Origin: SIG607 sp045655165 | GTDB taxonomy: Bacteria; Bacillota; Clostridia; Oscillospirales; Acutalibacteraceae | NCBI GenBank assembly: GCA_045655165.1 | Contig: JAZOOT010000020.1 | Span: 1 to 12,779, forward strand | Length of the DNA stretch: 12,779 nucleotides | Direction: 5' to 3' | The notes under the pieces: model-generated | The model's database searches: none | Seen by the model: only the letters and a program-made list of their open reading frames with translations | What the model was told of the DNA's origin: nothing | Part shown: positions 1 to 7,374 of the stretch, one piece after another | How positions within the stretch are numbered: the first letter of the stretch is position 1 | How the letters are laid out: each line of letters starts with the position of its first letter | Translations under genes and position numbers: made by a program

Positions 1-2306
1 GCTATTACGGTTATATCGTCTTGGTGGTTGTCTGTTCTGCGGCGGTGGGCACATTCGCTTATTCTTTGGGCAAGGGATTGTGCCGAGCCAACTGTCCAAC
101 TTTCAAGTTCGGCGCTTATCCATTCGGTTCCGTTTGCCACCGCGCCGTCGGAAAGCATTAAAATTATATCGTCTTTTTTAAGGGTTATTACCGCTTTATC
201 AAAATTTATTCCGCGCAAAATACCCGCAGGCAAAGAACTGCTTTGCGCCTTGCTTGCTTTACCGCCCCGCCTTACAAGTGTGGGGGCTGCACCCGCTTTA
301 AGCAAATGGGTTTTACCTGTGAACAAATCAAGGGATACAATATCTATTGTGGCGGTTGATTCATCGGTTGATTTAAAAAGCATTGAAGAATTAAGTATTT
401 TAAGCGCCGAATCAAACCCGAAGCCCGATTTTATTAAACGGCTCATAATTTTACTTGCCATTGCCGAATCTACCGCGGCTCTGCCCCCTGTTCCCATTCC
501 GTCGGACAAAAGCATTATTAAATTACCTTTGCCGTCAAAGAAATAATCATAAGCGTCACCGCACACCGCCCCGTCGTTACTGCAAATTTGCGCCGCGCCG
601 ACTTCGGCGGTATATACGGCATGTTCGGCGGCGCTTATAAAGGTATCTTCACCGCTTGTGGTTATACAGGGCGGGTCAAAATCGCGGTCGCAACAAGCTG
701 AAAGAGCGTGCATTATACCCGCACGGTTAAGCACGGTATCGCCCCCGCTTTTCACCCTTATTTCAACTGTCATACGGTCGTTTTTATCAAGCCGTACGCC
801 ACATTCTTTTACAATTATATTTATGTTTTTAAGTGCCGAAGCCACCCTGCCTGCCGTTACGGCATCAAAACGTTCATCGGTGTCAAATTCTTCGGCTAAT
901 TCCGAAAGCATTGAAGAAAGACCGCCAAACTGGTCGGACACAACACCGCGTATTTCTTCTATTCTTTTTTCGGCCGATATGCCCTGCGCGTATTCGCTGT
1001 AGTACTTATAAACTGCATTTCCAACGTTTTCGGGCCTTAAACATCTGCCCTTAAATTCGCTGTCGGCAAGAGAACTAAGCGGTGTTTGGTTTTGCTTTAC
1101 GCCCTTGGTCATATCAATTACGGCAGCTAAAGTTTGGTCGTACTTTGTTTCCCAACAGTACATTTGAAGCGAACAGCCCTTACACGCCTCGCACTCTATT
1201 TTATGTATTATTGTTTTAAAATCGGGCGAATTTATTTTAGAAAGTTCACCCGCAACGGTGTGTGCGGTGTTGCTAACATCTAACAGTGCGTTGGCAGCAA
1301 ATTTAAGGCGCATTGTAATACCTTTTTTAAGACCGTCGGGTTTTATTACAGTTACCCTGCCTGCAAAAAGTTTGCCAAAACCAACACAAGCCGTTTTGGG
1401 CAAAACAAGGTAAATTACCGCGCCAATAATACACTCTATTAAAAGCCCAACGCTTTGGTTATTAAAGCCGTATATTGCCGCGCCAATTAGTGATGAAGAT
1501 AAAAAAGCAAGGGTTTGCCCTATTTTGCCGATATCGGCAAAAACACCCGCCATAAGCCCCGAAAAACAAAGCATAACCGGCAAAGGCAACGAATTATTTG
1601 CCAAAGCGGCGCAAACGGCACAGGCAATACCCAAAACTGCCCCTGCGCTAACGTTACCGTAACGGGCGGCAATTAAAATTAAAAGCGCCGATATTATTCT
1701 GCCTAAAGACAGTGAAAAAAGGGTTACATCGTAAAGCCCCAAAAGAACAATATTAACCGCCAAAACAACAGCGCAAAGCTGTTCACCTGAAAGCCCTGTA
1801 TCGCCCCTAATTATACTTGCGCTTGCCCTTTTAACAAAATAGGTGCCAAGCAAAGAAAATACTGCTTCACAAAAGGCAAACAGCACACCGCCTTTTATTG
1901 TGCGGAGCGAGGCAACGCCTGTAAAAAACACCGCCAAAAAGGCAATAAACGAAGCAAAAACGGCGTTTTCTTTAACCGTTTTAATTCTTTCGGTTAAAAG
2001 GCGAATTGCCAAAACGCAAAAAATTGCTGCTATGTACCTAAAACCGCTTCCCGAAAATATTGGGAACAAACTGCCCGCAAAAACACCCGCGCCAACCGAC
2101 ACCAAGGTGTTATAGGGGCAACCCGCCAAAACGCTTATGCCAAAGGGCAAAAATTTGTTTGCCACGCCTGCCCTTGCACTAAAAAAGCCAATAACGGCAA
2201 AAAGTGCGTGGGATACTATAATTTCGGCTATTTCTTTTGCCGTTAGGTGTGTGCTTTTGCTTATTTTATCAATTTTTTGTTTTAGTATGCTTGCTTGTTC
2301 TTTCAT
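1..2306 (-). CDS. spoIIE: Stage II sporulation protein E, PP2C-type phosphatase (C-terminal end cut by window edge)
   Basis: SpoIIE is the membrane-bound serine phosphatase that dephosphorylates the anti-anti-sigma factor SpoIIAA, so that sigma-F becomes active in the forespore; it also acts at the polar septum. Reading the minus strand from ATG 2306 gives 768 uninterrupted codons. Residues about 30-308 are a run of hydrophobic helices. The central cytoplasmic part has a cysteine cluster, C372-x2-C375-x2-C378-x5-C384-W385, typical of the family. The C-terminal phosphatase domain has GDAYDY (D584), LSDGMGTG (D602), LSDGA (D720) and the final NHQDDITVI (D763, D764). The 18 and 118 residue spacings between the first three aspartates match B. 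subtilis D610, D628 and D746 as I remember them. The visible length is a little below B. subtilis SpoIIE (827 aa). The reading ends inside a codon at base 1, so only a short tail should be missing. A GGTG-containing ribosome site lies just before the ATG. The gene is divergent from mnmE. Confidence 0.96.
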   Translation of the reverse strand, partial: MKEQASILKQKIDKISKSTHLTAKEIAEIIVSHALFAVIGFFSARAGVANKFLPFGISVLAGCPYNTLVSVGAGVFAGSLFPIFSGSGFRYIAAIFCVLAIRLLTERIKTVKENAVFASFIAFLAVFFTGVASLRTIKGGVLFAFCEAVFSLLGTYFVKRASASIIRGDTGLSGEQLCAVVLAVNIVLLGLYDVTLFSLSLGRIISALLILIAARYGNVSAGAVLGIACAVCAALANNSLPLPVMLCFSGLMAGVFADIGKIGQTLAFLSSSLIGAAIYGFNNQSVGLLIECIIGAVIYLVLPKTACVGFGKLFAGRVTVIKPDGLKKGITMRLKFAANALLDVSNTAHTVAGELSKINSPDFKTIIHKIECEACKGCSLQMYCWETKYDQTLAAVIDMTKGVKQNQTPLSSLADSEFKGRCLRPENVGNAVYKYYSEYAQGISAEKRIEEIRGVVSDQFGGLSSMLSELAEEFDTDERFDAVTAGRVASALKNINIIVKECGVRLDKNDRMTVEIRVKSGGDTVLNRAGIMHALSACCDRDFDPPCITTSGEDTFISAAEHAVYTAEVGAAQICSNDGAVCGDAYDYFFDGKGNLIMLLSDGMGTGGRAAVDSAMASKIMSRLIKSGFGFDSALKILNSSMLFKSTDESTATIDIVSLDLFTGKTHLLKAGAAPTLVRRGGKASKAQSSSLPAGILRGINFDKAVITLKKDDIILMLSDGAVANGTEWISAELESWTVGSAQSLAQRISECAHRRRTDNHQDDITVI

Positions 2307-2332
2307 TTTTACACCGTCCGTTTTTTTCTTCA

Positions 2333-2365
2333 ATTATAATTCACAAAATACAAAGTTTTTGTCAA
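2333..2365 (-). promoter_or_regulatory. spoIIE promoter: consensus hexamers with 21-base spacer
   Basis: On the minus strand the -35 TTGACA (2365-2360) and the -10 TATAAT (2338-2333) both match the sigma-A consensus perfectly, but 21 bases separate them instead of 17. In B. subtilis spoIIE and spoIIG this long spacing is the hallmark of sigma-A promoters that need Spo0A~P. Transcription would start near 2326, about 20 bases before the ATG. The assignment to Spo0A control is inference from this architecture. Confidence 0.75.
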
Positions 2366-2368
2366 AAC
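2356..2368 (+). promoter_or_regulatory. Candidate Spo0A box overlapping the spoIIE -35
   Basis: The plus strand reads TTTTTGTCAAAAC here. Its core TGTCAAA (2360-2366) matches the 0A box TGTCGAA at 6 of 7 bases and lies directly on the spoIIE -35 hexamer, where Spo0A binds at spoIIG-type promoters. A weaker second match, TGTCGGG (5 of 7), is at 2444-2450 further upstream of spoIIE. Confidence 0.55.
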
Positions 2369-2466
2369 GGGGCGGTCGGTTAAAGGTGTTTTTAGGTGCA
2401 AAAAGCAAAGAAAGACAGTGAATAATAAAATAGAGTTTTGTTTTGTCGGGTTTTGCGGTGAAAATA

Positions 2467-2495
2467 TTGCATTGTTGCAAATTTTATGATAAAAT
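2467..2495 (+). promoter_or_regulatory. Sigma-A promoter of the mnmE-mnmG-rsmG operon
   Basis: TTGCAT (2467-2472), a 17-base spacer and TAAAAT (2490-2495). The expected start of transcription is near 2502, which puts the GGGGG ribosome site (2516-2520) and the GTG at 2528 on a short normal leader. It faces away from the spoIIE promoter. Confidence 0.72.
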
Positions 2496-2527
2496 ATTTC
2501 GGATAAATGCTAAAAGGGGGAATATTT

Positions 2528-3889
2528 GTGCCAAACTCTACTATTGCCGCCGTTTCTACACCCGCGGGTGAAGGCGGTATTGGTACTGTTAGAATTTCGG
2601 GAGACTGTGCCTTTTTAATTGCCGATAAGGTTTTTAAAAGCAAAAGCGGTAAAACAGTTAGTGAAATTGGCGGTTATTCTGCCCTTTTTGGTAAGGTATA
2701 TAGCGGTGAAGAATTTATTGACACCGCCGTTGCCCTTAAATTTTGCGCCCCAAAAAGTTACACAGGCGAAAACACCGTTGAATTATCTGTTCACGGCGGC
2801 AGTTTTGTTTTAAACAAACTGCTTCGCGCCGTTTTACAGGCGGGTGCCGTTCCTGCTTCTGCCGGCGAATTTACAAAGCGCGCCTTTTTAAACGGCAAAC
2901 TTGATTTAACCGAAGCCGAAAGTGTTATGGCAATTATTAGCGCCGAAAACGACGCGCAACTGCGCATGGCTAACGCGGCTTTAGGCGGTAAAGTTAGCCA
3001 AAGAATTAAAGAAATTGAAGAAATTTTACTTTCCACCGCGGCGTCTGTTGCGGTTTACAGCGATTACCCAGAAGAATATTTGCCGGAACTACAGGGCGAA
3101 GAATTTTTTAACAATTTAAACAAGGCAGTAACACTGCTTGATACAATGCTTGCTGATTACGACATTGGCAAAAAAATTAAAAACGGCATTAAAACCGCCA
3201 TTTTGGGTAAACCAAATGTTGGCAAAAGCACCCTTATGAATTTAATCACGGGTGAAGAAAAGGCGATTGTTACTTCGGTTGCGGGTACCACGCGTGACGT
3301 TTTGGAAGAAACGGTGAATATTGGAAACACCACCCTTTTGCTTTACGATACGGCAGGGATTCACGAAACAAGTGACGAAGTTGAAAAAATCGGCGTTATG
3401 CGGTCGGTTAAGAAAATAGAAGAATGTGATGTTTTCTTGCTTGTTTTTGATACCTCTTCCCCCATAAGCGACGAAGATATTAAACTTATTGAAAAATTAA
3501 AGGGCAAAACTGCCGTTGCAGTTTTAAACAAAAGCGATATTTTGGCGTATGATTATATTCCTTATATTAAAGATATGCCACACGTTTTAATTTCGGCAAA
3601 AGAGCAAAAAGGGCTTAATTGCCTTTTAGAAAAAATTGAAGAACTTGTAAAAACAAAAGATTTTAAAACCGATAGCGGTGTGCTTCTTAACCAACGGCAA
3701 TACAGTTCGGCTTACAAGGCACGCAAAGCGGTGTGCGATGCAATTGAAGCCCGAAATTTTGGGCTTACCACCGACGCGGTTGGTGTTTGCATTGACGAAG
3801 CGCTTACTGAACTTTACGCACTTACAGGCAAACGCGTTACAAACGAAGTTGCCGATGAAGTGTTTAGAAACTTTTGTGTTGGAAAATAA
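2528..3889 (+). CDS. mnmE: tRNA modification GTPase MnmE
   Basis: MnmE works with MnmG to build the 5-carboxymethylaminomethyl group (or the related aminomethyl group) on wobble uridine 34 of certain tRNAs. The N-terminal formyl-tetrahydrofolate-binding domain starts STIAAVSTPAGEGG, followed by helical segments that enclose an inserted G domain: G1 GKPNVGKST (227-235), G2 TTRD, G3 DTAG (274-277) and G4 NKSD (334-337). The protein ends in the family signature FCVGK with the conserved cysteine. I chose GTG 2528 (453 aa): a strong GGGGG ribosome site lies 7 bases before it, and the family start sits exactly there. The in-frame ATG at 2507 would add seven residues, has no ribosome site and is only a few bases after the predicted start of transcription. 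First gene of a three-gene operon; 23 bases separate it from mnmG. Confidence 0.97.
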   Translation: MPNSTIAAVSTPAGEGGIGTVRISGDCAFLIADKVFKSKSGKTVSEIGGYSALFGKVYSGEEFIDTAVALKFCAPKSYTGENTVELSVHGGSFVLNKLLRAVLQAGAVPASAGEFTKRAFLNGKLDLTEAESVMAIISAENDAQLRMANAALGGKVSQRIKEIEEILLSTAASVAVYSDYPEEYLPELQGEEFFNNLNKAVTLLDTMLADYDIGKKIKNGIKTAILGKPNVGKSTLMNLITGEEKAIVTSVAGTTRDVLEETVNIGNTTLLLYDTAGIHETSDEVEKIGVMRSVKKIEECDVFLLVFDTSSPISDEDIKLIEKLKGKTAVAVLNKSDILAYDYIPYIKDMPHVLISAKEQKGLNCLLEKIEELVKTKDFKTDSGVLLNQRQYSSAYKARKAVCDAIEARNFGLTTDAVGVCIDEALTELYALTGKRVTNEVADEVFRNFCVGK

Positions 3890-3912
3890 TGGCATAGGTT
3901 GGGTGAAACAAA

Positions 3913-5793
3913 ATGATTTGCTATAAAGCAAAAGATTATGACGTAGCAGTTATTGGCGGTGGCCACGCAGGTATTGAAGCCGCCTTGGCGGCAGCGCGTC
4001 TTGGCGCAAAAACAGTTATGTTCACCGTTTCGCTTGACTGGATTGGCAATATGCCATGTAACCCATCTATTGGCGGAACTGCAAAAGGACATCTTGTTCG
4101 CGAATTAGATGCGCTTGGCGGTGAAATGGGCAAAGCGGCCGACAAAAACACCTTGCAAAGCCGTATGCTTAATTTGGGCAAAGGTCCCGCAGTACATTCA
4201 CTGCGCGCGCAAATTGACCGCAGAAGATACAGCGAATATATGAAATTTGCAGTTGAACGCCAAGAAAACTTGGTTGTAAAACAAGCCGAAATTGTGGATA
4301 TTAAAAAAAGCGGTGAAAACCTTATTTTAACCACAGTTTTGGGCGCAGAATACACTGTAAAAGCGTGTATTTTAGCAACGGGAACCTTTTTGGGCGGCAG
4401 AATTTACGTGGGCGAAGTTAATTACGAAAGCGGACCTGATTCGCAACCCGCGGCAACAAAACTTTCAAATTCACTTCGCGAACTTGGTGTTAATTTAAGA
4501 AAATTTAAAACAGGCACGCCTGCCAGAGTTGACCGCCGTACTATTGATTTTTCACGCCTGGAAATTCAAGAGGGGGACAGTAAAATTACCCCGTTTAGTT
4601 TTTCAACCAACCCCGAAGATATTAAAAACACGGCGGTTTGCCATATTGCATACACAAACGAAGAAACAAAAAAGGTTATACTTAAAAACCTTGACCGTTC
4701 GCCGTTATACGCAGGCGATATTGAGGGTGTGGGACCTAGGTACTGCCCAAGTATTGAGGACAAGGTTGTGCGTTTTTCTGATAAAGAACGGCATTTACTT
4801 TTCATTGAGCCATGCGGTGAAAACACCAACGAACTTTATTTGCAGGGTATGTCGTCTTCACTACCCGAAGAAGTGCAAATTGAGTTTTACCACACAATTA
4901 AAGGGCTTGAAAATGTTGAAATTATGCGCAATGCTTATGCTATTGAATATGATTGCATTGACCCAATAAACCTTAAACCAACCCTTGAAATTAAGGGTAT
5001 TGACGGGCTTTATGGCGCAGGGCAGTTTAACGGCTCTTCGGGTTACGAAGAGGCGGCTGTTCAGGGTTTTGTTGCGGGTGTAAACGCCGTTAAAAAAATT
5101 AAGGGCGAAGAACCGTTTATACTTTCGCGTACCGAAAGTTACATTGGCACCCTTATTGACGACCTTGTTACAAAAGGTTGCAGTGACCCTTACCGAATGA
5201 TGACTTCACGCAGTGAATACCGCCTTGTTTTAAGGCAAGACAATGCCGATGAACGCCTTATGCCAAAAGGCAGAGAATTAGGGCTTATTGACAACACCAC
5301 TTGGGAAGCGTTTTTATTAGCAAAAAGCCAAAAAGAAGCCGAAATTGAACGCCTTAACAAAACGGTTATTGCGCCAAGCGAAGAAATTAACCAAATGTTA
5401 ATTAAAGCCGAAAGCGCACCGCTTACAACAGGCGCACATTTAGCCGATTTATTAAGGCGGCCGCAAATTACTTACGATATGCTCAGCCCATTTGATAAAG
5501 ACCGCCCTGTTCTTTCTTATGCGGTGCAAGAAAAGGTACAAACCGAAATTAAATACGAAGGTTACATTGCCCGCCAAAACGCCCAAATTAACGAAATTAA
5601 ACGGCTTGAAAAGAAACTTTTACCAAAAGATTTGGTTTATGCCGATATTAAAGAACTTCGTATTGAAGCGCGTGAAAAACTTGATTTAATTAAGCCCGAA
5701 AACATTGGCAGGGCTTCAAGAATTTCGGGGGTTAGCCCCGCCGATATTTCGGTACTTTTAGTGTATTTAGAAAAACTGGGAGGAAACGTATAA
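3913..5793 (+). CDS. mnmG: tRNA uridine-5-carboxymethylaminomethyl(34) synthesis enzyme MnmG
   Basis: MnmG (GidA) is the FAD- and NADH-dependent partner of MnmE in modifying U34 of tRNA. The N-terminal Rossmann FAD motif is VIGGGHAGIEAA (G15-G20), followed by the MnmG signatures NPSIGGTAKGHLVRELDALGG and, later, GTFLGG, KTGTPARV and the GQFNGSSGYEEAA segment. The helical C-terminal part that contacts MnmE and tRNA is present, ending in SPADISVLLVYLEK. At 626 aa it is full length for the family. ATG 3913 is preceded by GGGTGA (3901-3906) at normal spacing. The stop TAA (5791-5793) overlaps the rsmG ATG by one base (TAATG), so translation of the two is probably coupled. Confidence 0.98.
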   Translation: MICYKAKDYDVAVIGGGHAGIEAALAAARLGAKTVMFTVSLDWIGNMPCNPSIGGTAKGHLVRELDALGGEMGKAADKNTLQSRMLNLGKGPAVHSLRAQIDRRRYSEYMKFAVERQENLVVKQAEIVDIKKSGENLILTTVLGAEYTVKACILATGTFLGGRIYVGEVNYESGPDSQPAATKLSNSLRELGVNLRKFKTGTPARVDRRTIDFSRLEIQEGDSKITPFSFSTNPEDIKNTAVCHIAYTNEETKKVILKNLDRSPLYAGDIEGVGPRYCPSIEDKVVRFSDKERHLLFIEPCGENTNELYLQGMSSSLPEEVQIEFYHTIKGLENVEIMRNAYAIEYDCIDPINLKPTLEIKGIDGLYGAGQFNGSSGYEEAAVQGFVAGVNAVKKIKGEEPFILSRTESYIGTLIDDLVTKGCSDPYRMMTSRSEYRLVLRQDNADERLMPKGRELGLIDNTTWEAFLLAKSQKEAEIERLNKTVIAPSEEINQMLIKAESAPLTTGAHLADLLRRPQITYDMLSPFDKDRPVLSYAVQEKVQTEIKYEGYIARQNAQINEIKRLEKKLLPKDLVYADIKELRIEAREKLDLIKPENIGRASRISGVSPADISVLLVYLEKLGGNV

Positions 5794-6506
5794 TGAATTT
5801 CCCCTTTGAAGAAATTTTTGAAAAATGCAAAGAATTCGGCGTTACTCCCGACCAGGTTTGCAAAGAACGGTTAAACACCTACGCAACACTTTTAATTGAA
5901 TGGAACGAAAAAATGAATTTAACCGCAATAGTTGACCCTGTTGATGTTGTTTACAAACATTTTTACGACTGCATTTTGTTTTTAAAGAATGTTGATATAC
6001 CGTTTGGCGCAAAGGTGGTTGACGTTGGCACAGGCGCAGGGTTTCCCGGTATGGTGCTTAAAATTATGCGTCCTGACATTGATTTAACCTTGCTTGACAG
6101 TTTAAACAAGCGGTTAATATTTTTAGAAGAAGTTTTAAACCAAACAAACCTTACAGCCAACCTTTTACATTCCCGCGCGGAAGACGCGGGCAGAAACCAA
6201 CTTTACCGCGACAGTTTTGATATTGCCTGTGCGCGCGCTGTGGCTTCGCTTAACGCCCTTTGCGAATACTGTTTACCTCTGGTAAAAAAGGGTGGAATTT
6301 TTGTTTCAATGAAAGGCCCAACAGCTGGTGAAGAAATTGAAAACAGCCAAAATGCTTTAAAACTTTGTTCGGGCGAAATTAAAGAAGTTAAAAAAGAAAC
6401 CTTAACCGGTGAAGAAGAAAGAAATTTTATTATTATAAATAAAATATCGCAAACTTCGCCAAAATACCCAAGAATGGGCAAAAAAATTACAAAACAACCG
6501 CTTTAA
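5793..6506 (+). CDS. rsmG: 16S rRNA (guanine-527-N7)-methyltransferase RsmG
   Basis: RsmG (GidB) methylates N7 of G527 (E. coli numbering) in 16S rRNA using S-adenosylmethionine; its loss gives low-level streptomycin resistance in several bacteria. The 237 aa protein has the family NLTAI segment (42-46), the SAM-binding motif VVDVGTGAGFPG (75-86), the acidic end of strand two at LLDS (D102) followed by the conserved N-K-R, and a cis-acting C-terminal tail KYPRMGKK-x-KQPL. GGGAGG (5778-5783) lies 9 bases upstream of the ATG, which overlaps the mnmG stop by one base. Last gene of the operon; its stop codon lies in the loop of the terminator hairpin. Confidence 0.96.
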   Translation: MNFPFEEIFEKCKEFGVTPDQVCKERLNTYATLLIEWNEKMNLTAIVDPVDVVYKHFYDCILFLKNVDIPFGAKVVDVGTGAGFPGMVLKIMRPDIDLTLLDSLNKRLIFLEEVLNQTNLTANLLHSRAEDAGRNQLYRDSFDIACARAVASLNALCEYCLPLVKKGGIFVSMKGPTAGEEIENSQNALKLCSGEIKEVKKETLTGEEERNFIIINKISQTSPKYPRMGKKITKQPL

Positions 6507-6527
6507 TGCGGTTGTTTTTTTGTTTTT
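6491..6527 (+). terminator. Rho-independent terminator overlapping the rsmG stop codon
   Basis: An 11-base-pair perfect hairpin (arms 6491-6501 and 6508-6518, core ACAACCGC/GCGGTTGT) with the 6-base loop TTTAAT, running into a T tract. The rsmG stop TAA (6504-6506) is inside the loop and the last codons form the left arm. Confidence 0.9.
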
Positions 6528-6554
6528 ATGGCGGTTTTTGGCGACGTGTTTTGC

Positions 6555-6583
6555 TTGAAAAAACCTTTTTTGCAAGGTAAAAT
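6555..6583 (+). promoter_or_regulatory. Candidate sigma-A promoter of the ParB-like gene
   Basis: TTGAAA (6555-6560), a 17-base spacer and TAAAAT (6578-6583). Because rsmG ends in a terminator, the next gene needs its own promoter and this is the best candidate. Its expected start of transcription (about 6590) is downstream of TTG 6584 but upstream of the AAGGGAGGA at 6601-6609, which bears on the choice of start codon. Confidence 0.6.
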
Positions 6584-7270
6584 TTGATTAAGCAAACGGC
6601 AAGGGAGGACAGGCCTACGGCAAGCTTTAAAGAAAGACGCCTTATTTTTTTAAACCCGTCTACCATTAAACTTTCAAGTGAGCCGATAGACCGCGAAGAA
6701 CGTTATAAAATTCTTTTGCTTTCTGAAAGTATTAGGGAAAACGGTTTGCTTTTTCCCGTTACCGTTGTTAAAAACGGCAAAAATTACCGTTGTGTTTGCG
6801 GTAACAAACGGGTGCGCGCAAGTATTCTTGCGGGCAAAAAGAAAATACCCTGCATTGAGGGTATTATTTGCGAAAGCGATATTTACAAAGCCGCCGAACT
6901 TGGTAAAACGGCAAACAAAGAATTACTTATTTCGCTTGTAAAAAAATATTCACTGGAAAAAGTTGCAACCTGTTTGTGTTTAACCACGCGCGAGGTGCAG
7001 TTAATTATTGCGCCAAAAGGCGAAGAAAAACCGCAAGAAACAAAAGAAGAACCAAAAAAAGCAGAAACTAAACTATATGATTTCAAACTTGTTAAAGACA
7101 AGCGGTTTTTTATTAACAGCATTAGAAAAGCGGTGGACAGTATGAAAGACGCGGGTGTTTCTGCCACACTTTCACAAAAGGAAAATTCAAAGGCAATTGA
7201 AATTAAGGTAAACATTAAAAAAAGCGAAGAAGATTTTTTGCAACTGTCTTTCCCCGATTTTTCCGCATAA
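6584..7270 (+). CDS. Divergent, shortened ParB/Noc-family protein; start codon uncertain
   Basis: ParB/Noc proteins are CTP-dependent DNA clamps that load at parS-like sites for chromosome partition or nucleoid occlusion, and a member usually follows rsmG in Firmicutes. The N-terminal fold is recognisable: FLNPSTIKLSS, SESIRENGLLFPVTV, NYRCVCGNKRVRAS-LAGKKKIPCI. The CTP-binding GERR motif is replaced by GNKR (73-76) and the usual EN-x-QRE box is missing. Only one possible helix-turn-helix remnant is left (about 122-142). A charged K/E/P linker (145-167) leads to a C-terminal segment KDKRFFINSIRKAVDSMKDAG like that of clostridial ParB relatives. The 228 aa reading is short for ParB (about 260-300). 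The only standard in-frame start is TTG 6584, with a weak AAGG before it. ACG at 6617 is in frame 7 bases after AAGGGAGGA and would give 217 aa. Family is fairly sure; DNA-clamp activity is not. Confidence 0.8.
   Translation: MIKQTAREDRPTASFKERRLIFLNPSTIKLSSEPIDREERYKILLLSESIRENGLLFPVTVVKNGKNYRCVCGNKRVRASILAGKKKIPCIEGIICESDIYKAAELGKTANKELLISLVKKYSLEKVATCLCLTTREVQLIIAPKGEEKPQETKEEPKKAETKLYDFKLVKDKRFFINSIRKAVDSMKDAGVSATLSQKENSKAIEIKVNIKKSEEDFLQLSFPDFSA
6601..6619 (+). promoter_or_regulatory. Strong ribosome site followed by an in-frame ACG
   Basis: AAGGGAGGA (6601-6609) is the best ribosome binding site in the area. Seven bases later there is ACG (6617-6619) in the ParB reading frame, with no ATG, GTG or TTG at a usable distance. 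It could be a rare ACG start, a start lost by mutation, a base error, or coincidence inside a gene that starts at TTG 6584. Confidence 0.5.
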
Positions 7271-7274
7271 CCAC

Positions 7275-7301
7275 ATATAATGCAAATTTTTTGCACTATA
7301 T
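7275..7301. repeat. Imperfect inverted repeat after the ParB-like gene
   Basis: Twelve-base arms with one mismatch (ATATAaTGCAAA and TTTGCAcTATAT) around TTT. It lies 4 bases past the ParB-like stop codon. It could form a weak AT-rich hairpin in the 3' end of that transcript. No T tract follows, so it is not a convincing terminator. Confidence 0.5.
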
Positions 7302-7310
7302 AAATGAGGT

Positions 7311-7360
7311 AACCCCTCTACCATCCCCATCCCCCTTAAAAAGCGGTTGTATTACTCCCC
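7311..7360 (-). other. Cluster of G runs on the minus strand downstream of the LTA-synthase-like gene
   Basis: Four runs of at least four C on the plus strand (7313-7316, 7325-7328, 7331-7335, 7357-7360) are G runs in the minus transcript. Another six-C run is in the terminator loop (7398-7403). In otherwise AT-rich intergenic DNA this could allow a G-quadruplex, although the loop between the first two runs in the transcript is long (21 bases). Structure is not established. Confidence 0.35.
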
Positions 7361-7374
7361 TTAAGTACAGCCGC
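7338..7374 (-). terminator. Second terminator downstream of the LTA-synthase-like gene
   Basis: Arms GCGGTTGTA (7343-7351) and TACAGCCGC (7366-7374) pair over nine positions with one G-T wobble and a 14-base loop. Read on the minus strand the hairpin is followed by TTTTT (7342-7338), giving a normal intrinsic terminator for the minus operon. On the plus strand no T tract follows, so it works one way only. Confidence 0.7.

Noticed and set aside
1780..1793. parS-like TGTTCACCTGAAAG
   Set aside because: Only half resembles parS and it is not a full palindrome; it lies within spoIIE coding sequence.
28..2421. Several plus-strand open frames opposite the first 2.3 kb
   Set aside because: They are shadows of spoIIE on the minus strand, which reads continuously with all family motifs; they have no family-like sequence.
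2461..2500. AT-rich near-symmetry around the mnmE promoter
   Set aside because: Arms are short and broken and are explained by the promoter hexamers and base composition.
2507..2527. ATG 2507 as the mnmE start
   Set aside because: No ribosome site, very near the predicted transcription start, and the family N-terminus begins at GTG 2528 behind GGGGG.
3936..4355. Minus-strand open frame of 139 codons
   Set aside because: Antisense to the conserved FAD domain of mnmG; its composition is that of a shadow frame.
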